From: Tunicatimonas pelagia
GTDB lineage: Bacteria > Bacteroidota > Bacteroidia > Cytophagales > Cyclobacteriaceae
DNA length: 64,000 nucleotides
Assembly (NCBI RefSeq): GCF_030506325.1
Contig: NZ_CP120683.1
Location: 3,671,001-3,735,000, forward strand
Direction: 5' to 3'
The number at the start of each line of letters is the position of its first letter. Position 1 is the first letter of the stretch. Shown here one piece after another: positions 9,044-17,844 of the stretch. Made by a program: the position numbers and the translations under genes. The notes beneath the pieces were generated by a model. It saw only the letters and a program-made list of their open reading frames with translations. It did not search any database and was not told where the DNA came from.

Positions 9044-10639
9044 ATGCCTTCGACTCAATCTTCTTCTACTAGTAGCAATTTTCCATCCCCCAGTGTTAAT
9101 CGCTCCAAATCCCGGATACTTAAAATATCGCTGTTTGCTACTGGGCTGGCGGGTATTGTGGCGGAGTATGTGCTCTCGACGTTGGCTACTTACTTCTTGG
9201 GTGACTCAGTATTCCAGTGGACGATGATTGTTTCGCTGATGCTATTTTCGATGGGGTTGGGTAGCCGACTAAGCAGTTTCTTTCAGAAAGATTTGCTGCA
9301 AAAGTTTATTCTGGTTGAATTTACGCTATCAATACTTTGCGGTTTTTCGGCTTTACTGGCCTACTTGGCTTCGGGCTACACCCTGTATACCGGACTGATT
9401 ATTTACGGTCTGTGCATGAGCATTGGTCTACTGATTGGGTTAGAAATCCCGTTGGTCATTCGGGTGAACGATACTTTTGAGTCGCTGCGGATTAATGTGG
9501 CATCAGTGATGGAGAAAGATTATTTTGGTAGTCTGCTGGGAGGTATTTTTTTTGCTTTCGTGGGTTTGCCCTATCTGGGATTAACCTATACGCCCTTCGT
9601 GCTAGCTTTTGTCAATTTTACGGTAGCCATTGTTCTGCTGCTTATGCTGTGGCAATATCTGTCTGCCTTCAACCGCAAATTGCTGGGCAGTATTGGGGGC
9701 GCAGTGGGAGCAGTGCTTTTGAGTGGTTTGATCTTTGCTAAACCCATTATCCTGTTCGGTGAGCAACAACGCTATCGCGATAAGGTAGTTTTTGAGCAGC
9801 AAAGCCGTTACCAGAAGATTGTGCTCACCCAATGGAAAAACGATTACTGGCTCTACATCAACGGAAATCAGCAACTGAGTACAGTAGACGAAGTACTGTA
9901 CCACGAGCCACTGGTTCATCCAGCAATGACATTAGCACCGAATCCTAAGCAGGTGTTAGTTTTAGGCGGAGGTGACGGTTGCGCGGTACGCGAAATTCTA
10001 AAGTACCCTTCGGTAGAGGATATTACGTTGGTAGATTTAGATCCGGCGATGACTGATTTGGGTAAAGAAAATTCGGTACTACTTAACCTGAACGATAGTG
10101 CATTGTATCATCCTAAAGTGAGTATCTACAATCAGGACGCTTACACTTTTCTAGAACAAACTAGCCAGTATTTTGATGTAGTCATTATCGATCTTCCCGA
10201 CCCCAAATCAGTTGATCTTAATCGGCTGTATACTGAGGAATTTTACCGATTGGCCTATCGGCACTTGCGGGAGCGAGGGGTGTTCATCACCCAAGCGGGT
10301 AGCCCCTACTTTGCCACTCGGGCGTTTCGCTGTATTGATAAAACGGTAGCGGCGGCGGGATTTCAAACGGCTAGGCTACACAACCAAATTGTAACGATGG
10401 GCGAGTGGGGCTGGATATTGGGCGTAAAATCCAGCACGACTGTAAACGTAAAAAGTCAGCTTCAACAGCTGACTTTTAATCATGTTTCTACCCAGTGGCT
10501 CAATCAGGAAGCTATGCAGATGATGACCACCTTCGGCAAAAATATCTACGGCTTACCACTCGACAGCGTAGAAGTCAATCAAATCCACAACCCAGTACTT
10601 TACCAATACTACCTAAAAGGCAATTGGGACTGGTATTGA
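9044..10639 (+). CDS. membrane-anchored spermidine-synthase-like protein
   Basis: A 531-residue two-part protein. Residues 25-235 contain about seven hydrophobic helices. Residues 250-510 are a polyamine aminopropyltransferase (SpeE-like) domain with the SAM/dcSAM loop VLVLGGGDGCAVREIL near residue 307, acidic DLDPAM near 330 and DLPDP near 383. Catalytic-site spacing follows SpeE, but membrane-fused versions are common in bacteria and their product has rarely been tested, so true spermidine synthesis is plausible rather than shown. No decarboxylase gene is nearby. Its 3' end faces the convergent baeRF gene across a palindromic repeat that probably ends both transcripts. Confidence 0.82.
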   Translation: MPSTQSSSTSSNFPSPSVNRSKSRILKISLFATGLAGIVAEYVLSTLATYFLGDSVFQWTMIVSLMLFSMGLGSRLSSFFQKDLLQKFILVEFTLSILCGFSALLAYLASGYTLYTGLIIYGLCMSIGLLIGLEIPLVIRVNDTFESLRINVASVMEKDYFGSLLGGIFFAFVGLPYLGLTYTPFVLAFVNFTVAIVLLLMLWQYLSAFNRKLLGSIGGAVGAVLLSGLIFAKPIILFGEQQRYRDKVVFEQQSRYQKIVLTQWKNDYWLYINGNQQLSTVDEVLYHEPLVHPAMTLAPNPKQVLVLGGGDGCAVREILKYPSVEDITLVDLDPAMTDLGKENSVLLNLNDSALYHPKVSIYNQDAYTFLEQTSQYFDVVIIDLPDPKSVDLNRLYTEEFYRLAYRHLRERGVFITQAGSPYFATRAFRCIDKTVAAAGFQTARLHNQIVTMGEWGWILGVKSSTTVNVKSQLQQLTFNHVSTQWLNQEAMQMMTTFGKNIYGLPLDSVEVNQIHNPVLYQYYLKGNWDWY

Positions 10640-10712
10640 TAATGATTAATGAATAATGATTAATGACGAATGGATAGGTATTAATCATTACTCATCAGTC
10701 ATTCATCATCAA
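10640..10712. repeat. palindromic TTAATGATTAATGA-type repeat / bidirectional terminator
   Basis: The 80-nt gap between two convergent genes is filled by alternating TAATGATTAATGAATAATG-like units and, after TAGGTA, their reverse complement (TTAATCATTACTCATCAGTC). The whole can fold into one long AT-rich hairpin. Related TCATTAGTCATTCATTA tracts occur at 59190-59262 and 42770-42800. It probably ends transcription from both sides and is one member of a dispersed repeat family. Confidence 0.55.
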
Positions 10713-10718
10713 AAAGAG

Positions 10719-11879
10719 TTACCACCGGAAAATGGCGGCCAGATCGGCATCCACGAATTCTTCGGGTAAATCCTCCTTTTTCACTATGTAGGTGTTGCCA
10801 CCGTGTAAAATAGTCTGCACCGCTGATTTTGCTACCAGATCGTGACCGTTTTCCTGCTCAGATTCGTGTAACTGCACTGAGTTTTCCTCACGGTCGATGT
10901 ATCCCCAACGGTGGGTTCCCTCTACTACAAACAGCGCATCAATCCGCCCGTTGATGGCGGCGGGAGCTATTTCTTCAATACTGTATGAAGCTTGCCCGGA
11001 ACCAGCCAGTGCTGTGTAACGATCCATCTCACTTTGTTTGTCTTGGTTAAAATAGTCTTTCAGGGCTTCGGTGGCTTTTTGGTGCAAATTTTCAGCCGAT
11101 TCGCGATCAGGGTTCATTGTAATACCGTTGTCAGCCAATTTCAATGTTTTGTTAGCTTCGCGATAGATAGGATGGTGGGATTCTACAGCAGCCAGCACCA
11201 CCGGACGGTTTCTATCTTCAATGATTTGATCCAAAGCATCGTTCACCCGACGGAAGTATTCTTCTACGTAAACATTATCTTTATCTCCGTCACCACCGTG
11301 CCCGTGGTAAATAGGAGAACCCGAGTCACCTTGTCCGGAATGCGATTGTAGGTTTTTTTCAAAATCGTAGTAGCTCAAGGCATCTTCCATGCCTTCGGGT
11401 ACCATATCCTGAATATCTAATTCTTCTATATTTTGTTGATCGCCTTCCAGCAAGCGAATCTTATTTAGACTGATTGCCAAAATGTAGAACGGATGCTCTT
11501 TGTGCAGTAGTGGTACAATCTGATCTAGGTGAAAAGAAGTACTAAGCATGTTAAACTCCCGCACCGAATAGGGTAACTTTAGGTACTTAAAATAATCGGT
11601 TCCTAGAAAAACTGCCAACCCATGTTCCTGGTAACGCCAAAAATCATTATCATCTATCAACTGCTTGATAGGTACTAAATATTCGTTAGCCTCGCTTTCC
11701 GAAATATCTTTATCCTTCAGTTGCTGGCGAATTTGTTGGTAGTGATTTTTCAGTAAAATTGCATCCTGTCCCTCATTCACCTGATGGCCTTTTTTATGGG
11801 TAGGAATATAAATACTAACGCAGTTAATCCCGGAAAAATCAGCGAGTGTCTGCAAGTCTTCTTTGGTCATCGTCTTCAT
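10719..11879 (-). CDS. baeRF-type (bacterial archaeo-eukaryotic release-factor-like) protein
   Basis: A 386-residue cytosolic protein. It starts with a CVSIYIPTHKKG segment typical of the baeRF N-domain and continues through VVLAAVESHHPIYREAN (middle domain) to a C-terminal domain with GRIDALFVVEGTHRWGYID and the end TILHGGNTYIVKKEDLP. This matches the eRF1/Pelota-like baeRF group, which lacks the GGQ peptide-release loop and which comparative genomics has linked to ribosome rescue or hibernation under stress. A HGHGGDGDKDN loop replaces the GGQ region here. The gene is monocistronic. The family is secure at the superfamily level; the exact baeRF subgroup and the activity are not. Confidence 0.72.
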   Translation of the reverse strand: MKTMTKEDLQTLADFSGINCVSIYIPTHKKGHQVNEGQDAILLKNHYQQIRQQLKDKDISESEANEYLVPIKQLIDDNDFWRYQEHGLAVFLGTDYFKYLKLPYSVREFNMLSTSFHLDQIVPLLHKEHPFYILAISLNKIRLLEGDQQNIEELDIQDMVPEGMEDALSYYDFEKNLQSHSGQGDSGSPIYHGHGGDGDKDNVYVEEYFRRVNDALDQIIEDRNRPVVLAAVESHHPIYREANKTLKLADNGITMNPDRESAENLHQKATEALKDYFNQDKQSEMDRYTALAGSGQASYSIEEIAPAAINGRIDALFVVEGTHRWGYIDREENSVQLHESEQENGHDLVAKSAVQTILHGGNTYIVKKEDLPEEFVDADLAAIFRW

Positions 11880-11991
11880 ATCAAAAAAAATTATTTCTTA
11901 AAAAATTATTCATCTATATTAACTGATACGTTAGCAGGTTGTTTGATCGGGTAAACGAACTCCAACTTTTACCAACTCTAAATCTAACCGC

Positions 11992-12612
11992 ATGTTACAC
12001 AATGATTTAGCGTACTACATTCAGACTGCAACTGAAGAATATAATCAAATCACTGCCCAGCGGAAAGCTGACTTGCAAGAAGTGAGTAGCTATGTTTCTC
12101 AAAAATTGTCGGCTAAAAAAACAACCAACCTGGTAGTAATTTGTACGCATAATTCGCGACGAAGCCACTTCGGTCAATTTTGGTTACAGGCAGCGACTTA
12201 CTACTATCATTTACCCAATATTCGTACGTTCTCAGGGGGCACTGAGGCTACGGCTTTTCATCCGAACGCGGTAGCCGCGTTAGAACGGGCTGGAGTAAAT
12301 TTTTCTCAAACCGACAAATCTAGCAGCAACCCGCAATATCTAGCTTCATGGGACAATGATCATCCTGCTATACCGATGTTTTCTAAAAAGTACGATCATT
12401 CGGAAAATCCCCGAAGCTTGTTTGCGGCCATTATGGTTTGTTCCGATGCCGATGAAGCTTGCCCGTTTATACCTGGTGCCGATGCCCGCTTCTCCCTTCC
12501 CTACCAAGACCCCAAGCAGTACGATAACACCCCACAAGAGCGCGAACAGTACGACGAACGCTGTCGCCAAATAGCCCGCGAAATGCTTTATGCAATGAGC
12601 AGCGTGCAATGA
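11992..12612 (+). CDS. low-molecular-weight phosphatase / arsenate-reductase-like protein
   Basis: A 206-residue protein with the LMW-PTP P-loop C-x5-R near residues 51-57, read as VICTHNSRRSHFGQ. C51 is the nucleophile. An FSGGT strand follows, as does a late acidic DPKQYD segment that would supply the general acid (usually DP). The roughly 45-residue N-terminal helix is longer than in canonical LMW-PTPs. Such proteins dephosphorylate tyrosine or reduce arsenate; without an arsenite transporter or ArsR nearby, arsenate reduction is less likely here. The last residues (AMSSVQ) are encoded where a CAATGAACAATTAGCAATG repeat begins. Confidence 0.75.
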   Translation: MLHNDLAYYIQTATEEYNQITAQRKADLQEVSSYVSQKLSAKKTTNLVVICTHNSRRSHFGQFWLQAATYYYHLPNIRTFSGGTEATAFHPNAVAALERAGVNFSQTDKSSSNPQYLASWDNDHPAIPMFSKKYDHSENPRSLFAAIMVCSDADEACPFIPGADARFSLPYQDPKQYDNTPQEREQYDERCRQIAREMLYAMSSVQ

Positions 12613-12730
12613 ACAATTAGCAATGTACGATGAACAATTGCCGAGAGGTAGTTGACAACAGCTAATGACTAATTATGATCTCTCTTGTGCGAATCTATGG
12701 ACTATTGACGGACTACTGTGGACTGCTGAA
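12601..12730. repeat. dispersed repeat segments between phosphatase gene and nuoH
   Basis: Two repeat types abut. GTGCAATGAACAATTAGCAATG (about 12606-12645) belongs to the same family as the 33-nt arms at 25368 and 26247. CTATGGACTATTGACGGACTACTGTGGACTG (about 12696-12725) resembles the CTGTGGACTATGGAC-type repeat around 27445-27530. The second unit overlaps the 5' end of the long nuoH reading frame. Confidence 0.5.
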
Positions 12731-12757
12731 TCATCTTTTTTCGTAATTTGCCTGCCT

Positions 12758-13852
12758 ATGGGTACGTTTCTGTTTTTCCTTCCGTTTTTGCTGGGCTTTA
12801 CGGTGGTAGGTGTGTACGCCGAGCGGAAGATTTCAGCCTTCATTCAAGACCGGATGGGACCCATGGAAGTAGGTAAGTACGGACTGCTACAAACGGTGGC
12901 TGATCTGTTAAAGCTAATTCAGAAGGAAGATATTGTACCCAAAGCGGCGGATCGTATCCTGTTTCTGGCTGCTCCGGTTATTATTTTTGTGGCGGTTTTC
13001 GCCGGATTCTCAGTACTACCACTTACCTCTGGTTTTCGGGGTTCTACCGCTGAGATAGGCCTATTCTTCCTTCTGGCGATTGTCTCGCTGGATGTAGTCG
13101 GAGTTCTGATGGCTGGTTGGGGTTCTAATAACAAGTACGCACTTTACGGAGCACTGCGGTCGGTCGCGCAAATTATCAGCTACGAAATTCCGCTGGGACT
13201 GTCGGTGCTTTGTGTGGTTATTGTTTCTCAAAGTTTCGATCTTCAGACTATTTCTTACCAACAAGGCATTTTATCTACGGAAGTCACGACTGTTCCGGTG
13301 TACCTATTTGGCATTGCCAATTGGCAGATTGATGTAACCCATATCGGCGGAATTTTATCTTGGAACATCGTTCGGGTTCCGATTTTGTTTTTTGCGTTTA
13401 TCATCTACTTCATCGCCTCACTCGCTGAAAGCAACCGCGCCCCGTTTGATTTGCCCGAAGCGGAATCAGAACTAATTGGCGGCTATCATACCGAGTACTC
13501 TGGCTTTCGCTGGGCGTTGTTCATGCTATCCGAATACGCCATGATGCTGCTGGTGAGCTTTTTAGGGACAATCCTCTTTCTGGGAAGTTGGAATACCCCG
13601 TTACCCAATCTCGGAGTGGTAACTTTAGCCGATTGGACTACTGGTGAACCCAACACTTGGTTGGCTCATACTTGGGGTATCTTCTGGCTATTTAGTAAAA
13701 CACTACTGCTGGTAGCTGTGCAAATGTGGGTTCGTTGGACGTATCCCCGGCTGCGGGTGGATCAACTGATGAACCTCTGCTGGAAGTATCTGATTCCAGC
13801 TTCGTTACTATTGGTGCTGCTGTCGGCCGTCTGGAGATTGTGGATGCTGTAG
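12758..13852 (+). CDS. nuoH: NADH-quinone oxidoreductase subunit H (complex I)
   Basis: A 364-residue membrane subunit of respiratory complex I that helps form the quinone-binding chamber. Signatures are YAERKISAFIQDRMGP near the start, the hydrophobic helices, and SLAESNRAPFDLPEAESELIGGYHTEYSG, the diagnostic NuoH loop. I chose ATG 12758 (MGTFLFFLPF). The open frame begins at 12665, but those first 31 residues are encoded by a repeat and carry no NuoH similarity. It stands apart from any other nuo gene, which is unusual because nuoA-N normally form one operon. An EamA transporter starts 1 nt after its stop. Confidence 0.93.
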   Translation: MGTFLFFLPFLLGFTVVGVYAERKISAFIQDRMGPMEVGKYGLLQTVADLLKLIQKEDIVPKAADRILFLAAPVIIFVAVFAGFSVLPLTSGFRGSTAEIGLFFLLAIVSLDVVGVLMAGWGSNNKYALYGALRSVAQIISYEIPLGLSVLCVVIVSQSFDLQTISYQQGILSTEVTTVPVYLFGIANWQIDVTHIGGILSWNIVRVPILFFAFIIYFIASLAESNRAPFDLPEAESELIGGYHTEYSGFRWALFMLSEYAMMLLVSFLGTILFLGSWNTPLPNLGVVTLADWTTGEPNTWLAHTWGIFWLFSKTLLLVAVQMWVRWTYPRLRVDQLMNLCWKYLIPASLLLVLLSAVWRLWML

Positions 13853-13853
13853 C

Positions 13854-14687
13854 ATGAACCCTTATCTGCTGGCGATACTTGCCATTCTAATTCTTGGTTC
13901 AGCTGGGGCTTTTATTAAGATAATAGCCTTACCACCTATTGTACTTACTTTTTTCCGCACGTTAATTCCTACGGTATTACTGTTTAGTTACTTCAAGCTC
14001 ATTCGCCGAAGGCGTTTGTTCCGCTACTCGGCTAAGTGGCTGCTGGTGGGGTCGCTGCTAAATGCAGGACGACTGTTCTTATTTATCGCTAGCTATTCTT
14101 ATACCAGTATCGTTAATGCGATTGTTATTTTTTACACTTGGCCAGTATTTACGGTGCTCTACAGCCGCATTTGGCTAAAAGAATCTATTCCTCGGCGTAA
14201 TCAGATTCTTCTATTTCTACCCCTTATTGGCATTGTCATCATATTTTCTGACCAGCAAGTTACCACGGATGAACAAGACCTCATTGGTATGGGAGCGATG
14301 TCGCTCTCATCTATGCTGTACGCATTTACGGTGCTTATCTTCAAAAGAACCTCGCAGGAGTACACTGGCTTTGAGACCGTGTTCTTTCAGAATCTACTGG
14401 GTGGGTTCATTTTTTTGCCATTTGCCCTACCTTATTTAAATAAGATTGACCTACCAACGTACGGACTAATCACACTCTTTTCAATTTTTATTGGAGTGTT
14501 GGCCTTCGGCATGTTTTTTCAGGCACTACAAAAGATGCGAGCATCTACTCTTTCTTATCTGGCCTATCTGGAAGTGGTTATTGCCAGTTTGTACGGCATA
14601 CTACTCTTTGATGAAACCGTTACTGGTCAGTTTGTGATTGGTGCAGTGCTGATTATCGTGGCTACACTGTTGTTTAAAAAGGGGTAA
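13854..14687 (+). CDS. EamA/DMT-family transporter
   Basis: A 277-residue inner-membrane permease with ten predicted helices in two EamA repeats of about 130 residues. The first includes LPPIVLTFFRTLIPT and AGRLFLFIASYSYTSIVNAIVIFYTWPVF; the second includes ALQKMRASTLSYLAYLEVVIASLYGILLFDE. Drug/metabolite transporters of this kind usually export small metabolites or amino acids; the substrate cannot be read from sequence. It begins 1 nt after nuoH and is likely co-transcribed with it. A dead transposase fragment follows directly. Confidence 0.88.
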   Translation: MNPYLLAILAILILGSAGAFIKIIALPPIVLTFFRTLIPTVLLFSYFKLIRRRRLFRYSAKWLLVGSLLNAGRLFLFIASYSYTSIVNAIVIFYTWPVFTVLYSRIWLKESIPRRNQILLFLPLIGIVIIFSDQQVTTDEQDLIGMGAMSLSSMLYAFTVLIFKRTSQEYTGFETVFFQNLLGGFIFLPFALPYLNKIDLPTYGLITLFSIFIGVLAFGMFFQALQKMRASTLSYLAYLEVVIASLYGILLFDETVTGQFVIGAVLIIVATLLFKKG

Positions 14688-15002
14688 TGTAAATCTTGTA
14701 CAAAGATTGAACGCATTCAGGCACTTGCCCCTACTAAACAAACCATAGAAAAAGCGCGAGAAAAGATGTTCAATAACTATCAGGCTAATGCCTATCAAAT
14801 GGATTATCCCGCTTATCGTCAGCAGGGATTACAGCTTGGTTCTGAAGCTATCGAGGCAGCTCATCGTACCATAGCGCAAAGCAGGTTGAAACTCCCTGGA
14901 CAACGGTGATCTATAAAAGGGAGGCAACATGTACTCAATCTTGGAGTACTCAATGTAAGTAGACGGTGGAGGGAACCACAAAACTTACTTGGAGCTGCTT
15001 AA
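14688..15002 (+). pseudogene. transposase C-terminal fragment with in-frame stop
   Basis: From 14688 the frame reads IERIQALAPTKQTIEKAREK, then LGSEAIEAAHRTIAQSRLKL, PGQR, an in-frame TGA (14907-14909), then SIKGRQHVLNLGVLNVSRRW up to TAA 15000-15002. The GSxAIExAxxxxxxxRLKxxGQRW pattern followed by a QHVLNL strand is the typical C-terminal end of ISKra4/ISH-like DDE transposases, with the E of the catalytic triad in GSEAIE. The TGA replaces the expected tryptophan. No N-terminal part or terminal inverted repeats remain. The piece abuts the EamA stop codon, so it is an old truncated insertion. Confidence 0.7.
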
Positions 15003-15050
15003 CAACAATTTGAAATACGCCCGGAAAACCAGGGTGTGCTCATATCTCAC

Positions 15051-15088
15051 AAAAAAAGGGAGCTAATTACCAGCTCCCTTTCTTTTTG
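15051..15088. terminator. strong bidirectional intrinsic terminator
   Basis: A perfect 10-bp stem, AAAGGGAGCT (15055-15064) with AGCTCCCTTT (15072-15081) and a 7-nt loop, flanked by an A-run on the left and a T-rich run on the right. It lies 20 nt beyond the glnA stop on the minus strand and would also stop reading from the left. Confidence 0.88.
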
Positions 15089-15107
15089 TTATACGTTTAA
15101 TTTTAGC

Positions 15108-16121
15108 TTAGCTAGCTCCTTTTACGGTTTTCACAATGCGGGCAGCAATTTTGTAAGGATCACCGTTAGAAGCTGGACGACGATCTTCTAGCCAGCCTTT
15201 CCAGCCATTTTCTACCGTAGCAATCGGAATACGAATAGAGGCCCCTCGGTCAGAAACCCCGTAAGAAAACTGATCGATAGATTGGGTTTCGTGCTTACCG
15301 GTTAGTCGTTGGTCATTATCAGCCCCGTAAACTTCAATATGCTCTTTTACCACGGGTCGGAAAGCCTCGCAGATTCTTTCGTAAGTTTCTTTGGACCCAG
15401 CTTCCCGTAGCGTTGAATTAGAGAAGTTGGCGTGCATACCGGAACCGTTCCAGTCAGTGTCTCCTAGTGGCTTAGGGTGCCAGTTGATAGACAGTCCATA
15501 CTTTTCAGCGTTGCGCTCAGCGAGGTAGCGAGCTACCCATACATGGTCACCAGCAGCAGCAGCACCTTTAGCAAAAGTTTGGAATTCCCATTGTCCGGCG
15601 GCTACTTCGGCATTAATACCTTCTACGTTCACTCCAGCTTCCAAACACTGATCCAGGTGATCTTCAATCACTTCGCGTCCGTAGGCGTTCTGAGCACCTA
15701 CTGAGCAGTAATAAGGGCCTTGCCCCCTTTTCGGAAACCCTTCTTCTGGAAAACCAAGAGGCTTATTGATTTCAGTATCCCAAAGAAAGTACTCCTGTTC
15801 AAACCCAAACCAAAAGTCATCATCGTCATCATCAATTGTAGCTCGTCCGTTAGACTCGTGCGGAGTACCATCGGAGTTTAGTACTTCGGTCATAACTAAA
15901 TAACCATCTACTCGAGCGGGGTCTGGGAAGAGCGCGACTGGCTTTAGAAGGCAATCAGAAGAGCCACCTTCTGCCTGTTCGGTAGAACTACCGTCGAACG
16001 ACCACATAGGGCAATCTTCTAGTTTTCCGCCAAAGTCTGGTAAAATTTTAGTTTTGCTTCGTAGGCTTTGGGTAGGTTGGTAGCCATCTAGCCAGATGTA
16101 CTCTAGTTTTGTCTTAGACAT
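15108..16121 (-). CDS. glnA: glutamine synthetase, type II (eukaryotic-like)
   Basis: Makes glutamine from glutamate, ammonia and ATP. The 337-residue length, N-terminal LEYIWLDGYQ and the WSFDGSSTEQA loop mark the short GSII class rather than the 470-residue GSI or 730-residue GSIII. Catalytic features are GFEQEYF (metal glutamates), INAEVAAGQWEFQ, NGSGMHANFS (metal histidine) and the DNDQRLTGKHET loop, then RGASIRIP. I start at ATG 16121 (MSKTK); a TTG two codons upstream also fits the frame. It is monocistronic with a strong terminator, and an AT-rich leader region of about 370 bp separates it from mtaB. It presumably provides ammonium assimilation; no PII gene is present in the window. 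Confidence 0.95.
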   Translation of the reverse strand: MSKTKLEYIWLDGYQPTQSLRSKTKILPDFGGKLEDCPMWSFDGSSTEQAEGGSSDCLLKPVALFPDPARVDGYLVMTEVLNSDGTPHESNGRATIDDDDDDFWFGFEQEYFLWDTEINKPLGFPEEGFPKRGQGPYYCSVGAQNAYGREVIEDHLDQCLEAGVNVEGINAEVAAGQWEFQTFAKGAAAAGDHVWVARYLAERNAEKYGLSINWHPKPLGDTDWNGSGMHANFSNSTLREAGSKETYERICEAFRPVVKEHIEVYGADNDQRLTGKHETQSIDQFSYGVSDRGASIRIPIATVENGWKGWLEDRRPASNGDPYKIAARIVKTVKGAS

Positions 16122-16127
16122 ATACAA

Positions 16128-16499
16128 ATTACATTAAACGGTTATAGATTAGATTAAATGGTTCTCACTTAAACTAGCCATGCAAACAGCTAGCATAAGG
16201 TATAATCTCAAAATAAAAATTCAGTAAGTGGCTAATATAATATTTTTGTCAATTGATAACAAAAACTTGCTTAAATTTACTTTTTTTAAATAAAGAGATG
16301 GTTTTTTTTCAAAATTTGCTAAAAATCAGTGTAATGACCACTTATTATTTTCCTCTTAGTAACAAATTTTATTTGGCTATGATGGTATTTCTAAGTTTGA
16401 CAGGCTAGGAAGGTTACAAAGTTTGTATAGCATCTCGAATTGTGAGAACTTTGAGCAGTGTAAAGTTGTAATCCTTGTCGGGTATTATCAACAGAGACT
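16128..16499. other. AT-rich divergent regulatory region (glnA / mtaB)
   Basis: 372 bp with no reading frame, rich in A and T runs (notably 16230-16300), lying between the divergent glnA and mtaB genes. It must hold both promoters and any nitrogen-responsive operator. I found no perfect TAnnTTTG element, riboswitch or small RNA that I could defend. Confidence 0.5.
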
Positions 16500-17825
16500 A
16501 TGGAAGAAGCATCGCGCTCAGTCGCATTTTATACTTTGGGTTGCAAGCTGAACTACTCAGAAACCTCCACACTGGGTAGGCTAGTAGAGGAGCGGGGGTA
16601 CCGTAAAACTAACTTTCAGCAAGGTGCCGATATTTATATCATTAATACTTGCTCGGTAACTGATAACGCCGACAAAAAGTGCCGGAAGGTAGTACGTGAA
16701 GCCCTCAAGTATTCGCCTAGTGCTTACGTTTGTATTGTAGGCTGCTACGCCCAGCTCAAACCCAAAGAAATTGCGGAGATTCCGGGAGTAGATGCAGTGT
16801 TGGGAGCGGCTGAAAAGTTTCGGTTGCTAGATTTACTGGATGGTTTTCAGAAGAAATCAGAGCCACAGGTGTTTGCTTCTGAGGTTACCGAAGCTCGCCG
16901 GTTCAATTCGGCTTACTCATTACACGATCGCACCCGCACTTTTCTGAAGGTGCAAGACGGCTGCAACTATCACTGTACATTTTGTACCATTCCGCTAGCG
17001 CGCGGTAAAAGTCGCAGTGACACCGTTGAGTCAGTGGTGAACCAAGCCCGAGAGATTGCTCAAACTGGCGTGAAGGAGATTGTGCTTACTGGAGTAAATA
17101 TTGGCGACTACGGAATAATTGATGGAAAGCGTACGAACCGTTTTATAGATTTAGTACAGGAGCTAGACCAGGTGGAAGGCATCAATCGCTTCCGAATTTC
17201 ATCCATTGAGCCAAACTTACTAAGCAACGAAGTAATTGAGTTCGTAGCTCAGTCGCAACGATTTGTACCACACTTTCATATTCCGCTGCAATCGGGGGCT
17301 AACAAAATTTTACGCCAGATGCGACGGCGCTACCTGCGCGAACTATACGCTGACCGGGTGCAAAAGATTAAAACCCTGATGCCTCACTGTGCTATTGGGG
17401 TAGATGTAATTGTTGGCTTTCCGGGCGAAACCGAAGAAGATTTTTTGGAGACCTACCACTTCCTGAATAGCCTTCCTATTTCCTACCTACACGTTTTTAC
17501 CTATTCGGAAAGAGCGAATACTCCGGCTGCCGAAATGGATGCAGTGGTACCCATGAAAACCCGGCAGCAGCGATCTAAAATGCTACGAACCCTTTCGGAA
17601 AAAAAGCGGCGGAAGTTCTACCAAGAAAATTTGGAACAAACCGCTACGGTACTCTACGAAGAAGACGTAGAAGATGGGCAGATGCATGGTTTTACCGAAA
17701 ACTACGTACGGGTAAGTACACCCTACGACCCGCTACTCATCAATGAGCTGCAATCGGTTCAGTTAGGCGAAATTAATGAGCTAGGAACCGTTACTGTAGC
17801 TCCTGTCTCGGCACTAGTTTTATAA
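16500..17825 (+). CDS. mtaB: tRNA t6A37 methylthiotransferase MtaB
   Basis: A 441-residue radical-SAM enzyme that converts t6A to ms2t6A at position 37 of tRNAs reading ANN codons. An N-terminal UPF0004 domain carries the auxiliary cluster cysteines C15, C51 and C82 (TLGCKLNYSE, NTCSVTDNA, VGCYAQL). The radical-SAM domain has C155-x3-C159-x2-C162 (GCNYHCTFCTIP), followed by GVNIGDYG and the FPGETEEDF loop. The C-terminal 60 residues form the TRAM RNA-binding domain. The LGCKLNYSET start separates MtaB from MiaB and RimO. It is monocistronic. Confidence 0.94.
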   Translation: MEEASRSVAFYTLGCKLNYSETSTLGRLVEERGYRKTNFQQGADIYIINTCSVTDNADKKCRKVVREALKYSPSAYVCIVGCYAQLKPKEIAEIPGVDAVLGAAEKFRLLDLLDGFQKKSEPQVFASEVTEARRFNSAYSLHDRTRTFLKVQDGCNYHCTFCTIPLARGKSRSDTVESVVNQAREIAQTGVKEIVLTGVNIGDYGIIDGKRTNRFIDLVQELDQVEGINRFRISSIEPNLLSNEVIEFVAQSQRFVPHFHIPLQSGANKILRQMRRRYLRELYADRVQKIKTLMPHCAIGVDVIVGFPGETEEDFLETYHFLNSLPISYLHVFTYSERANTPAAEMDAVVPMKTRQQRSKMLRTLSEKKRRKFYQENLEQTATVLYEEDVEDGQMHGFTENYVRVSTPYDPLLINELQSVQLGEINELGTVTVAPVSALVL

Positions 17826-17844
17826 GAAAATAGGTAATATCATA

